A DNA stretch of 44,977 bases from Spirochaetales bacterium (GTDB lineage Bacteria > Spirochaetota > Spirochaetia > DSM-2461), in contig JAKSCK010000118.1 of the NCBI GenBank assembly GCA_022360655.1, positions 1 to 44,977 of the forward strand, written 5' to 3'. The position numbers and the translations under genes are program-made. This document shows positions 34,197-42,117 of the stretch, piece by piece. Numbering within the stretch: the stretch's first letter is position 1; the number at the start of each line of letters is the position of its first letter. The notes below the pieces were generated by a model. It was given only the letters and a program-made list of their open reading frames with translations, had not been told where the DNA came from and searched no databases.

Positions 34197-34517
34197 ATGG
34201 AATACAACAAATTGGTGAGAGACAAAATTCCCGAAATGATTGCCAGCCAAGGGAAACAAGCCACCACCTATACCGCGGATAAGAACGAGTATTATGCACG
34301 TCTGAAAGCCAAACTCATGGAAGAGGTGAATGAATTTCAGGATGATGAAAACATTGAGGAACTGGCCGATATCCTCGAAGTCCTCTATGCCCTCTGTGAC
34401 GCCATGGGAATTCCAAGAGAAAAATTAGAAGAAACAAGACACAACAAAGAAATCAAAAGGGGGGCATTTCAGGATAGAATCATTCTAGAACGGATTATGG
34501 AGGACTCTTCATGGTGA
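34197..34517 (+). CDS. MazG/PRA-PH-like nucleotide pyrophosphohydrolase
   Basis: 106 residues from ATG 34197 (AAAGGA at 8 nt; the longer frame from 34053 crosses the palindrome). All-alpha NTP pyrophosphohydrolase family: N-terminal YNKLVRDKIPEMI, metal-binding EEVNEF and EELADILEVLYAL. Relatives hydrolyse NTPs or act like phosphoribosyl-ATP pyrophosphatase; a house-cleaning role is most likely since no his genes are nearby. It overlaps the following peptidase gene by 7 bp. Confidence 0.88.
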   Translation: MEYNKLVRDKIPEMIASQGKQATTYTADKNEYYARLKAKLMEEVNEFQDDENIEELADILEVLYALCDAMGIPREKLEETRHNKEIKRGAFQDRIILERIMEDSSW

Positions 34518-35203
34518 AAAATATTTTCCTTGCATCGTCATTTGCGGATGTTTCCGGCTATTTTCAAACAACCGAGCAAACTCTTTCTCCAGGCCAAACC
34601 GTCACATTTATACCAACCGCAAGCACGGTGGAACCCATTGATTTTTTTGTTGATGCTGCCATAGATCAATTCCAAGAAATGGGCCTCAATCTGGACATCC
34701 TTGATATTTCAAAAGAATCAAAAGAAACCATTTTTCATTCCATCAAATCAAATGAATACATATATATTTCTGGTGGCAATACATTTTATTTATTGCAAGA
34801 ACTGAAAAAGAAGGAAATTGATAAAGTTATTATTGACCAAATCCAGTCTGGAAAAGTTTACATTGGAGAATCCGCAGGATCTATGATTCTGTCTCCCAAT
34901 ATTGAGTATGTCAAAGACATGGACGATTCAACACTTGCAGAGGATTTACAATCCTATGATGCCTTAGATGTGATTCCATTTTATCCTTTACCTCATTATA
35001 CAAATGATCCCTTTATTGAAATCAACGAAACCATTCTTCAGAAATTCTCTGATGCCATTCCCCTTTTTCCATTCACAAACACTCAGGCCATAAGAGTAAA
35101 GAATGAGAAAATCCATCTTTTTGATGAGACACATCCACAAGGAGTTCACGTCGATTCAACAATCAAAATCCATGATGAAGAGATTCCAAATCTTTCCTGG
35201 TAG
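34511..35203 (+). CDS. peptidase S51 family protein (dipeptidase E-like)
   Basis: 230 residues, cytoplasmic. Contains the S51 nucleophile elbow IGESAGSMIL with Ser121, the preceding YISGGNTFYLLQEL motif, TFIPTAS near residue 35, and PHYTNDPF with a His in the catalytic region. These enzymes cleave Asp-X dipeptides or related substrates. Translationally coupled to the MazG-like gene (7-bp overlap). Both would be brought under the palindromic promoter if it also fires to the right. Confidence 0.87.
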   Translation: MVKNIFLASSFADVSGYFQTTEQTLSPGQTVTFIPTASTVEPIDFFVDAAIDQFQEMGLNLDILDISKESKETIFHSIKSNEYIYISGGNTFYLLQELKKKEIDKVIIDQIQSGKVYIGESAGSMILSPNIEYVKDMDDSTLAEDLQSYDALDVIPFYPLPHYTNDPFIEINETILQKFSDAIPLFPFTNTQAIRVKNEKIHLFDETHPQGVHVDSTIKIHDEEIPNLSW

Positions 35204-35232
35204 AATCCATATCCAACTCACTGATGGACTCG

Positions 35233-36024
35233 TTATTCATCGAGAATAGGAACCCATGCCGTTCCGCCGTTACTCCAAAAATCATTGTATTGAAGAGAGG
35301 CAAAACCCTGATTTCCCCATTTGGTTCCCCAGGAATTGAGAACAACAAAAGAAGAGCGTTCATCATCATAGCCCACAATAACGTAAGCATGACCTCCAAG
35401 TTCCTGACAGGATTCATCCCAACGGATTGAATCTGTTCCATAGATTTTCCAACCCGTATGAATCTCTGACCGGGCCACAAGAACCCCATGAAGTGCAAGG
35501 GCTTTTTTGATATCCAATGTTGTCAAACATTTCTCATACGAAGAGATTCGGAATTGAAGAGCATTAGTCATTGCATCTTCTGAAAATGTTGCATCTTCAT
35601 GGGATACAAGTTGAAAATGGGAAGATCCAAAACGCACGTCATAGGGAATCCAGGGCCAATAGCGTTCCTCACAAATACCCAGTTTCTTCCATGTCTTTAA
35701 GCCATCTCGTGTGGATGTTCCCTCGTAGTTTTCTCCTGGCCATTGATCATTTTCCCGTGTTTTCCGATACAGAAAACGCTGACTAAAATCATAAGCAAGA
35801 TGGCATTTTCTTTGAAAGAGAAACTCCGCTGCAGCACACACAGCATGTCCAACACAGGCAGCTTCTGGAGATTGATTCATAATCCGTACCACGTCATTTC
35901 TATGATCAAGACGTATAGGTAACGCATTGTGTTCATCATCTGAGAAAAGATAATCTCGTTCATCGGGTGGATCTTGAACGCAATCAAGAGAAATGGTTCC
36001 GATTTCTGTCTCTATGGTATTCAT
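35233..36024 (-). CDS. papain-like (C1) cysteine peptidase, cytoplasmic
   Basis: 263 residues; AGGAG about 10 nt before ATG 36024. C1A layout: oxyanion Gln51 and nucleophile Cys57 in NQSPEAACVGHA, His212 in GGHAYVIVGYDDE, Asn230 in VLNSWGTKWGNQGF. An N-terminal QDPPDERDY motif is common in bacterial C1 peptidases of this type. No signal peptide and no prodomain are visible, so it would act inside the cell or be released by another route. It converges with the S51 peptidase gene. Confidence 0.9.
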   Translation of the reverse strand: MNTIETEIGTISLDCVQDPPDERDYLFSDDEHNALPIRLDHRNDVVRIMNQSPEAACVGHAVCAAAEFLFQRKCHLAYDFSQRFLYRKTRENDQWPGENYEGTSTRDGLKTWKKLGICEERYWPWIPYDVRFGSSHFQLVSHEDATFSEDAMTNALQFRISSYEKCLTTLDIKKALALHGVLVARSEIHTGWKIYGTDSIRWDESCQELGGHAYVIVGYDDERSSFVVLNSWGTKWGNQGFASLQYNDFWSNGGTAWVPILDE

Positions 36025-36385
36025 TTTTTACATACTCCTGTATTCACGGATGAGTTTAGCATGGCCATGCATTTCCATTGATAAAAAACGCTTCATTCGT
36101 GAACAACAATACTTCTCACAGCACTCGCAACAATACCATGAAGATGAAACCATAGAAGAACTGAGAAGGCTTAATACCATTCATGCTCATCCCATGTTGA
36201 GGACTCAAAATCCTTTGTAGGGCATCATGGTTCCCCCATGTATGGACCATTTTCTTAAGAGGGAACCGGCATTGATGTCTTTAATGAACGATGCCATCAA
36301 ACCAACACCTGAGATGCGGAACGCGAATAATCAAGTAAAATGACAAAATCCCGTGGAAAATGTTGCACATAATTTTGAGGTCCCT
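36025..36385. other. gap between the C1 peptidase and the S41 protein
   Basis: Holds one doubtful short frame (36050-36220) and otherwise nothing recognised. GAGGT just before 36386 serves the next gene. Confidence 0.45.
36050..36220 (+). CDS. doubtful small ORF, 56 aa
   Basis: ATG 36050 to TAG 36220. The sequence is hydrophilic with a charged stretch (DKKRFIREQQYF, HEDETIEELRRLNTIH) that looks helical and protein-like. There is no Shine-Dalgarno and no family recognised. It may be a remnant or chance frame. Confidence 0.22.
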   Translation: MSLAWPCISIDKKRFIREQQYFSQHSQQYHEDETIEELRRLNTIHAHPMLRTQNPL

Positions 36386-38374
36386 ATGAAAAAATCCATC
36401 CTATGGCTTTGCCTCCTGAACCTTTCAATCCATGGCTATTCCCTTGAATTTCAATGGCCAGTGCTCGCCGAATCAAAGATGATTCTGATGAAACCCGGAG
36501 ACCATTTTCAGAATATTCCACTGAATCGGCTTTCCATCTTTACGAATTTTATTCTAGGGGGAGAAGCAGGAGATTCCATTGTGTCACCCTGCACAGGAAC
36601 CATCATTGGCTACTACCCCTTCTCCTTTATTCATGATTGGGTTTTCAGCTATACAGGCACAAAAGACGAAATGAAACAAATCGCTCAGCAAAAGGGCATT
36701 GATGAGAAGTGCATTAGTGGATTTATAGGGATTCGATTAGAAACCGGCGAGACGGTTTGGATCAATGGGTTTAACCCCTCTCTCAAGGAGACTCGTTTTG
36801 TCGGTGACTCCATCCTTAAAGGAGAGGTTCTGGGCACCATTGGCTATGTCTACAATCAATTCCCTGAGAATCACATTCAAATTTCTCTCTCAGACAAGAA
36901 GGGAAAAGTGGCGGATATTGGCCCTTATCTCATTGGTGTGAGTTTTCCTTCTGTATTCACAAAAACGCAGGAAACTCTTGATTATGGAACACATCTCTTC
37001 TCTGTTTCTGAACTCACAGAATCTCTCGAATTGCTGGTTCAATCCATAGAGCAACTCTATCCCGGCTTTGGCGATTATGGAGAGATTTCTGAATTCAATG
37101 CCCTGGTCTCTGAAATCAAAAATGCCCTCAAAGAGCCACTCACCAGTGACGCGTTTTATAAGCGGATTCTCCCCATCATCAACTTTTGTCGAGACTCCCA
37201 TCTCTATGTGATGCGAAAATATGCACAGGATGACTCGCGAACCTATACGAATGAAACGGGAGAGTTTCCTTTAAACATCCACGTTTTTCAGGATGAGCTT
37301 TTTGTGGGCAAAGGTGCAGAAAATTTTGGCATTAACAAGGGAGCCACAATACAAAGCATCAATGGTGTAAATGCTCAAATCCTGATTTCCAGAATCTCCA
37401 AATACTTTCAAACCCAAGTAGGTAATTCTCAAAGTCACCTTCTCCGCTGCTTGGAATCTAACCTTGGAGCCACCATAGCCTTTGAAATGGCATTGCATCC
37501 TGGTGATGTTGTTGCCATGGAATACGTGGATTCCAGCGGAATACAAAACCATGCAAATCTTACCATCATTGAAAAAACATCTTCACCTGAGAGAAAACCC
37601 CAAGAAGGAATCACCCTCATCAATGAAGAAACAGCCCTACTTACAATTCATGCCATTGATCCAACGAATGCAGCCTGCCAAGCTTGGGAAGATTTTGTTG
37701 CTACGGAGTCTCACAAGAATATAGAGAATCTCATCATTGATCTTCGGAGCTGTCCTGGAGGAGATTCAGAATACACGGATCAATTCTTCAGCTACTTCAA
37801 CCGTAAACCTTTTGAAATCACGGAAAAGAAACAAATCACTTTTGTGGGAGAGAATGACCTACTCTTTCACTCCATAAATATGTTTCCTGATTCTCTATGG
37901 GGATTTGACTATTCCAAGAACTCTGGAGAATGGATTGCCATGGATGAACGAATCATCCAGCCCAGCGAACAAAACTTCACTGGGCATCTTTATGTGCTCA
38001 TAGGAGGCGATTCGGCCTCCGCTGCCGTGAGACTGGCGGCCTTCATTCAAGATTCCAATCGGGGAATCCTTCTTGGCCAAGAAGGCCGGAGTGGCTATTA
38101 CCATATGAATGCAGAAAAATTTTCAAAAACTCGATTAGGAGAAACCGGCATCATTGCCAATATCCCTCTCATTAAATCCACCTATCTATCAGAGCTGAAT
38201 GAAAAAAGATTCCCTTTGGGAGAAGCATCATTCCTGATGTTTTTGTTTCGCACTCAAAAAACACCATTCTCAACAGCTTTGATGATGAAATGGCCACTGT
38301 TATGCATCTCATCCAACAGCAAAAATTCACGCCATGGCTCTTCTATTTTTGTGTTTTCCTTTTCATATCAATGA
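36386..38374 (+). CDS. secreted M23-like + S41 (tail-specific protease) protein, frameshifted near the 3' end
   Basis: Start ATG 36386 (GAGGT at 4 nt) with signal peptide MKKSILWLCLLNLSIHGYS. About 60-185 resembles a degenerate LytM/M23 fold (SPCTGTIIGYY, VGDSILKGEVLGTIGY, ENHIQIS) without the metal HxH. About 225-300 has the S41 helical start and DSHLYV, and about 305-395 is PDZ-like (GINKGATIQSINGVNA). The S41 core has LIIDLRSCPGGD (449-460) and the nucleophile region GGDSASAAV, Ser545 by alignment with Tsp; the Lys partner is not seen, as in S41B-type members. After Glu613 the frame breaks: one missing G in GAAG(G)CATC would restore GEGIIPDV, and the real C-terminus continues in another frame to 38439. 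Confidence 0.82.
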   Translation: MKKSILWLCLLNLSIHGYSLEFQWPVLAESKMILMKPGDHFQNIPLNRLSIFTNFILGGEAGDSIVSPCTGTIIGYYPFSFIHDWVFSYTGTKDEMKQIAQQKGIDEKCISGFIGIRLETGETVWINGFNPSLKETRFVGDSILKGEVLGTIGYVYNQFPENHIQISLSDKKGKVADIGPYLIGVSFPSVFTKTQETLDYGTHLFSVSELTESLELLVQSIEQLYPGFGDYGEISEFNALVSEIKNALKEPLTSDAFYKRILPIINFCRDSHLYVMRKYAQDDSRTYTNETGEFPLNIHVFQDELFVGKGAENFGINKGATIQSINGVNAQILISRISKYFQTQVGNSQSHLLRCLESNLGATIAFEMALHPGDVVAMEYVDSSGIQNHANLTIIEKTSSPERKPQEGITLINEETALLTIHAIDPTNAACQAWEDFVATESHKNIENLIIDLRSCPGGDSEYTDQFFSYFNRKPFEITEKKQITFVGENDLLFHSINMFPDSLWGFDYSKNSGEWIAMDERIIQPSEQNFTGHLYVLIGGDSASAAVRLAAFIQDSNRGILLGQEGRSGYYHMNAEKFSKTRLGETGIIANIPLIKSTYLSELNEKRFPLGEASFLMFLFRTQKTPFSTALMMKWPLLCISSNSKNSRHGSSIFVFSFSYQ

Positions 38375-38439
38375 GCCTGTTCCTTGTGATTTTCATTGTT
38401 CGTGGGAAAAGAAAACATCCATCCAACTCAATTCCCTGA
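38227..38439 (+). pseudogene. out-of-frame C-terminal tail of the S41 protein
   Basis: In this frame the bases after 38226 read IIPDVFVSHSKNTIL, then DDEMATVMHLIQQQ, then a 20-residue hydrophobic segment starting WLFYFCVFLF and a basic end RGKRKH before TGA at 38437. IIPD is the conserved S41 motif, and the tail looks like a membrane anchor. In the frame of the main gene the same bases give a patternless end. Confidence 0.78.
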
Positions 38440-38610
38440 TGATGACTTCGAAAGGGTGAGAACCACACAAGAACTCGCCCCTCAGGCCTCTCGTTGAGAA
38501 GAGCATCAAGAGGCCATGGTGAAAGCTCTCTGAAAAGAAGTTCAGAGCGCATAGTCCTTTTGAAAGCGATGTGGGTTTATACCAAACTCATTGTATTGAG
38601 GATCAATTCA

Positions 38611-39132
38611 ATGAACTCAATTGAGGAAAAACTCAAAGGCGGACATCCCAACAGTCTTGGAAAAACTCTTGAAGTTGTGAAAGAGGTTCTTGCATCGCCC
38701 CATCTCTTTGAAGCGCTCTTTGATTGTTATCACTCTGAGGATGAGATTGTGAGGCTTCGCACATCCAATGCCATAAAACGCCTTTGCAAAGAGCGACCTG
38801 AACTGCTTCACCCCTACATTCCTCAGCTGATTGAGGAGATTTCCACCATTAATCAGGCTTCCACTCAATGGACTCTTGCCCAGCTTTTTTTCATGTTAAA
38901 ACCAGCAATGCGCCAGGAACAAATCGCCCAGTCCATTCGCATCATGAAAACCAATCTCACCAATTCCAAGGATTGGATTGTGATTAATCAAACCATAGAA
39001 ACTCTGGCTCAATGGGCTCAGGAGGATGAAAATCTGAGAGAATGGCTCATTCCCAAGCTAAAAAATTGGAAAAAAGACCCACGGAAGTCGGTTTCTCATC
39101 GAGCTGAAAAATGGCTCAAGACCTTTGGATGA
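38611..39132 (+). CDS. helical-repeat (HEAT-like) protein
   Basis: 173 residues from ATG 38611 (GAGG about 9 nt upstream); a longer frame from 38494 has no Shine-Dalgarno. Consists of alpha-helical pairs with HEAT-like spacing: LFEALFDCYHSEDEIVRLRTSNAIKRLC, LHPYIPQLIEEIS, WTLAQLFFML, and ending RKSVSHRAEKWLKTF. Cytoplasmic. Such proteins are usually binding scaffolds; some relatives are called adenylosuccinate lyase-like or DNA-alkylation-repair-like, but no function can be assigned. Confidence 0.75.
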   Translation: MNSIEEKLKGGHPNSLGKTLEVVKEVLASPHLFEALFDCYHSEDEIVRLRTSNAIKRLCKERPELLHPYIPQLIEEISTINQASTQWTLAQLFFMLKPAMRQEQIAQSIRIMKTNLTNSKDWIVINQTIETLAQWAQEDENLREWLIPKLKNWKKDPRKSVSHRAEKWLKTFG

Positions 39133-39211
39133 GAAGATTGATTTCGAAGGAGTCTTCATTCAGGCGAATAAGATACAACCGAAGCCTTATCACAGACTTT
39201 AGATAACGATA

Positions 39212-39352
39212 ATGCTCAAAAAAATTGTTCTTATTCTCACCATTCTTCTTATTTCAACAAGCCTCGATGCAGAGAACATCAACGAGCCACATAAATTGGA
39301 AAGGGGCTTGTTGGCATCTCATCTGGTCATACAGAGTAAGTCGCCCACCTGA
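39212..39352 (+). CDS. 46-aa ORF with a signal peptide (orphan or truncated)
   Basis: ATG 39212 to TGA 39352. The first 21 residues are a textbook signal peptide (MLKKIVLILTILLISTSLDA then EN). The rest is short and its last 34 bases overlap the 3' end of the opposite-strand DUF89 gene. No Shine-Dalgarno. It may be a small secreted peptide or the 5' stump of a gene truncated by rearrangement. Confidence 0.4.
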   Translation: MLKKIVLILTILLISTSLDAENINEPHKLERGLLASHLVIQSKSPT

Positions 39353-40182
39353 GTTCCTGTGATTTTGCACACAGCGGGGCATTTGCTCATAAACAAGAAG
39401 TGTATTTTCCGAGGTGCATCATGCAGCGACTCAAAATTCCCCTGCCCCTTGGCCATCACCACATCCGCCGCTTCAAAAACCTGAAGGAATTCCGGTGAGA
39501 CACGATGCAATAAGGTTCCAGGGGCTCGGTCTCCATTATCAATGATTTGTGCCCAATCCCCAATTCCAACATCCTCCGCATCAGCACGAATAGAATCATT
39601 GAGAATGGCTCCTCCCCGCACACCATAGTGCACCTGAAGATGGGGCCAACGCTTTTTCACATAACGCAGAAAAACCTTATCAAAAACAATTTCCCCACAA
39701 TTGTCCCCAAGGAGCAAGAGCGTGTGGGCCTCATTCAAATCCTGGACAAGGGCATCACAATCATCTCTGGCTAATCCCTCATGCTCCACATCCAGAATTC
39801 GTTGATGAACCAAAGCTTCTGTGATTTCTTTTCCCCCGGCAAAATCAATGATGTTCCCAACCACCGCCAATTTCACTGCTTCCCGAAAAGAATCTTGGGC
39901 TTGTTCCACCTGGTGATAGAATTGGGATTCCATCGTCAAAATGCTGGTATTAAAGCGCTGGCGAATCCCCCGATAGGGGTCGTCATCACCGGTCTTTTTC
40001 CGGAACAACTCACAAAGCTGAGCAAAGAGTTCCACAGGATTTCCAGAAAAATCCTGGGTGGAAAGAGTGGCAAAAGTGCTCTGCAACAAGGCCACTTCTT
40101 CCTCACGATTCAATTGAGCAAACTGCGCAGCAGAACGAGCCTGACGCAACACACAGGGCAGGCAATCTAAGGTATCAATCAT
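39319..40182 (-). CDS. DUF89 / ARMT1-like damage-control phosphatase
   Basis: 287 residues from ATG 40182, which overlaps the upstream gene's stop as ATGA; a longer frame from 40332 lies inside that gene. Family features: N-terminal CLPC and LRQA, metal-binding GDNCGEIVFDK, the conserved RGGAILNDSIRADA and VMAKGQGNFESL, and C-terminal KCPAVC. DUF89 enzymes are metal-dependent phosphatases that remove damaged or overflow phosphometabolites. The CxxC subgroup occurs in bacteria and archaea. Coupled to the nucleoside-recognition membrane gene. Confidence 0.92.
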   Translation of the reverse strand: MIDTLDCLPCVLRQARSAAQFAQLNREEEVALLQSTFATLSTQDFSGNPVELFAQLCELFRKKTGDDDPYRGIRQRFNTSILTMESQFYHQVEQAQDSFREAVKLAVVGNIIDFAGGKEITEALVHQRILDVEHEGLARDDCDALVQDLNEAHTLLLLGDNCGEIVFDKVFLRYVKKRWPHLQVHYGVRGGAILNDSIRADAEDVGIGDWAQIIDNGDRAPGTLLHRVSPEFLQVFEAADVVMAKGQGNFESLHDAPRKIHFLFMSKCPAVCKITGTQVGDLLCMTR

Positions 40183-41351
40183 AGAAACAGCAAAGTCAGT
40201 CGGAACAGATAATGAGCCGCCACACCGGCACAGATTCCTCCCACTGTATGCGAGAGCATGGCCTTTCCTGTGAGGGAACGAAACCCCATCACATCCATCA
40301 TGGCAATGTGGGTGGATAAGAATCCCGACCACGTCATTCCCATGGCTGTGAACACGGCCACATCCACTGGACCGGCCAAACCTTCAGAGAGGAATCGAGG
40401 CACCAAGGCCATGGCCGCCCCCACCGCTCCAAGAGCCGTGACGGGAAAGGCCAGGGAATCTGGTGATGTAAATCCAAAGAGGAATTCCAACGGCTTTTGA
40501 ATCCATCTACCTAGGCCAGACAGAAGGGGAATCCCCTGATAAGCACTTCCATCATACCCGGATTCTCCTGGCCCCATGGTCACCAAAAGCACCATGGTGC
40601 AAATCACTAATACACCTGGAACAATCTGCATGCCAATTTTGAGACCGTTGCTCCCTCCATCCAGAAGGCTTTCCAAAAAACGGCGAAAAACCGGACCATC
40701 TTTGATTTCCCGGTATTCCAACCAAGAATGGGGATCTAAATCATTGCCATCTTCTTTCCTCTCCCCATCATCAGAGGAAGAAGAATTCCATTCTCCCGAA
40801 TTTTTCATGGATTTCTTTGTGAAAGCCAGCATCAAACGGGTGGAAACTACAGACCCCACCAAAGCTCCAGCAAATCCCACAATGGCAGACGAGAAATACC
40901 CTAGGCTCATCATGTAGGCAATCACAATCAGCCCCATTCCAAACGAGGTACCAAAATTGGTGAGAGCGGGTTTTTGATATTCTTCAAAGTATCGGATGAA
41001 ATTCTGATCTTTTCCCAGGGCGATGATGGCGGGATTATCTGAGATAAAGGTGGTGATGGCTCCCACACTTGCCGCACCAGGCAAACCCCAGAGTAAACGA
41101 ACAACAGGGGCCAAGACTCGATTGAGCAGAGCAAGAATTCCAAATTCTGCTAAGAATCCGCCTAAGGCTCCAGCCACCACAGCAATACCCATGATGAAAA
41201 ACACTGTATTGAGCAGCAAATCATGACTGGTGGCCATGACTGTCGAAAAAAAGGCTGCAAAACCCATCACATGTCCAAAATAGGCCAACAAAGCCAACAG
41301 CCCAATCAGCAGAACCACGGTTCTCCAAGTGAATGCTTTCACCTTTTTCAT
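40179..41351 (-). CDS. nucleoside-recognition (Gate) domain membrane protein
   Basis: 390 residues from ATG 41351 (GAGG at 6 nt; a TTG 12 bases upstream is rejected). About eight to ten membrane segments in two similar halves separated by a hydrophilic loop with a Ser/Asp-rich patch (SSSSDDGERKEDGND). Matches the Gate/nucleoside-recognition family related to SpmA/SpmB and YjiH: LWGLPGAASVGAITTFISDNPAI in the first half and DSLAFPVTALGAVGAAMALV in the second. Substrate unknown, probably a nucleoside, ion or metabolite. Operon partner DUF89 phosphatase suggests a phosphometabolite or nucleoside link. Confidence 0.86.
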   Translation of the reverse strand: MKKVKAFTWRTVVLLIGLLALLAYFGHVMGFAAFFSTVMATSHDLLLNTVFFIMGIAVVAGALGGFLAEFGILALLNRVLAPVVRLLWGLPGAASVGAITTFISDNPAIIALGKDQNFIRYFEEYQKPALTNFGTSFGMGLIVIAYMMSLGYFSSAIVGFAGALVGSVVSTRLMLAFTKKSMKNSGEWNSSSSDDGERKEDGNDLDPHSWLEYREIKDGPVFRRFLESLLDGGSNGLKIGMQIVPGVLVICTMVLLVTMGPGESGYDGSAYQGIPLLSGLGRWIQKPLEFLFGFTSPDSLAFPVTALGAVGAAMALVPRFLSEGLAGPVDVAVFTAMGMTWSGFLSTHIAMMDVMGFRSLTGKAMLSHTVGGICAGVAAHYLFRLTLLFL

Positions 41352-41450
41352 GGCAATCCTCAAAACTCGGTAATACGCCGAAGTTACCGGAAGGTATTCA
41401 TTGCGTCCATCACGATTCGTCTTTTTTTTGGGATTTTTAAAACCAGCCTC

Positions 41451-41469
41451 ATCACCAACAACTGGTGAT
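41451..41469. promoter_or_regulatory. small inverted repeat before the nucleoside-recognition gene
   Basis: ATCACCA, five bases, TGGTGAT, about 100 bp upstream of ATG 41351 and 100 bp upstream of the divergent DUF212 gene. Could be an operator. Confidence 0.3.
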
Positions 41470-41570
41470 AGATCAATGGAACGATTCTTCTTTTGTTTTA
41501 ATGAAAAAAAACCAAGGATTATACCAACTCTCTGGACCCTTCCCCCTCACACTCTTATGCTTATTCGACA

Positions 41571-41993
41571 ATGATTAATCTACCAGTTGCCCTGATTGCA
41601 GCCTTCTCTGCAATGCTCATTGGACAGACATGGAAAGTGGTTCGCCCCATTTTTCGTGGCTCGCCTCCCGTTTTGAAAAACTTCCTCCAATCCGGAGGCT
41701 TCCCCAGCTCTCATACTGCCGCAACGGCATCCATGGCTGTGACCATTGCATTACGTGAAGGGTTTTCCTCTTCTCTGTTTGCACTTGCAGCCGTTCTGAC
41801 AGGACTGGTGGCCCATGATGCTGTGAAGGTTCGTGGTACCATCAACTCTTTGGTGAATATTTTAAGACGATTGGATCCTGGTGAAGAAACGGCAAAACTA
41901 CCAGATACAGTTGGTCATACCGTTGGCGAAGTGATTGCCGGTTTTGTCCTTTCTGGTGCTGTGGGAGCCCTTTGTCACTGGATTCTTCCCTAG
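41571..41993 (+). CDS. divergent PAP2 family (DUF212) protein
   Basis: 140 residues, three to four membrane segments. The acid-phosphatase-like motifs of DUF212 are present: QSGGFPSSHTA (about 41-51), LVAHDAVKVRG, and GHTVGEVIAGF. It is probably a lipid phosphatase or transport-linked membrane enzyme; no substrate is known. No obvious Shine-Dalgarno; the start is chosen by family length (MINLPVALIAAFSA). Confidence 0.92.
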   Translation: MINLPVALIAAFSAMLIGQTWKVVRPIFRGSPPVLKNFLQSGGFPSSHTAATASMAVTIALREGFSSSLFALAAVLTGLVAHDAVKVRGTINSLVNILRRLDPGEETAKLPDTVGHTVGEVIAGFVLSGAVGALCHWILP

Positions 41994-42024
41994 CGACTCT
42001 TTCCAGGAGTTAATCGCACGGATC

Positions 42025-42053
42025 CCCCTTCAAAATGCCAATCTTTGAAGGGG
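42025..42053 (+). terminator. hairpin after the DUF212 gene
   Basis: Perfect 10-bp stem CCCCTTCAAA / TTTGAAGGGG with a 9-nt loop, followed by CATTGAAAACC (no U-tract). Confidence 0.58.
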
Positions 42054-42117
42054 CATTGAAAACCAATTTAACAAGACATTCCACGTATTTTGATTATGGA
42101 ATAAAGGATGCCCTCCG

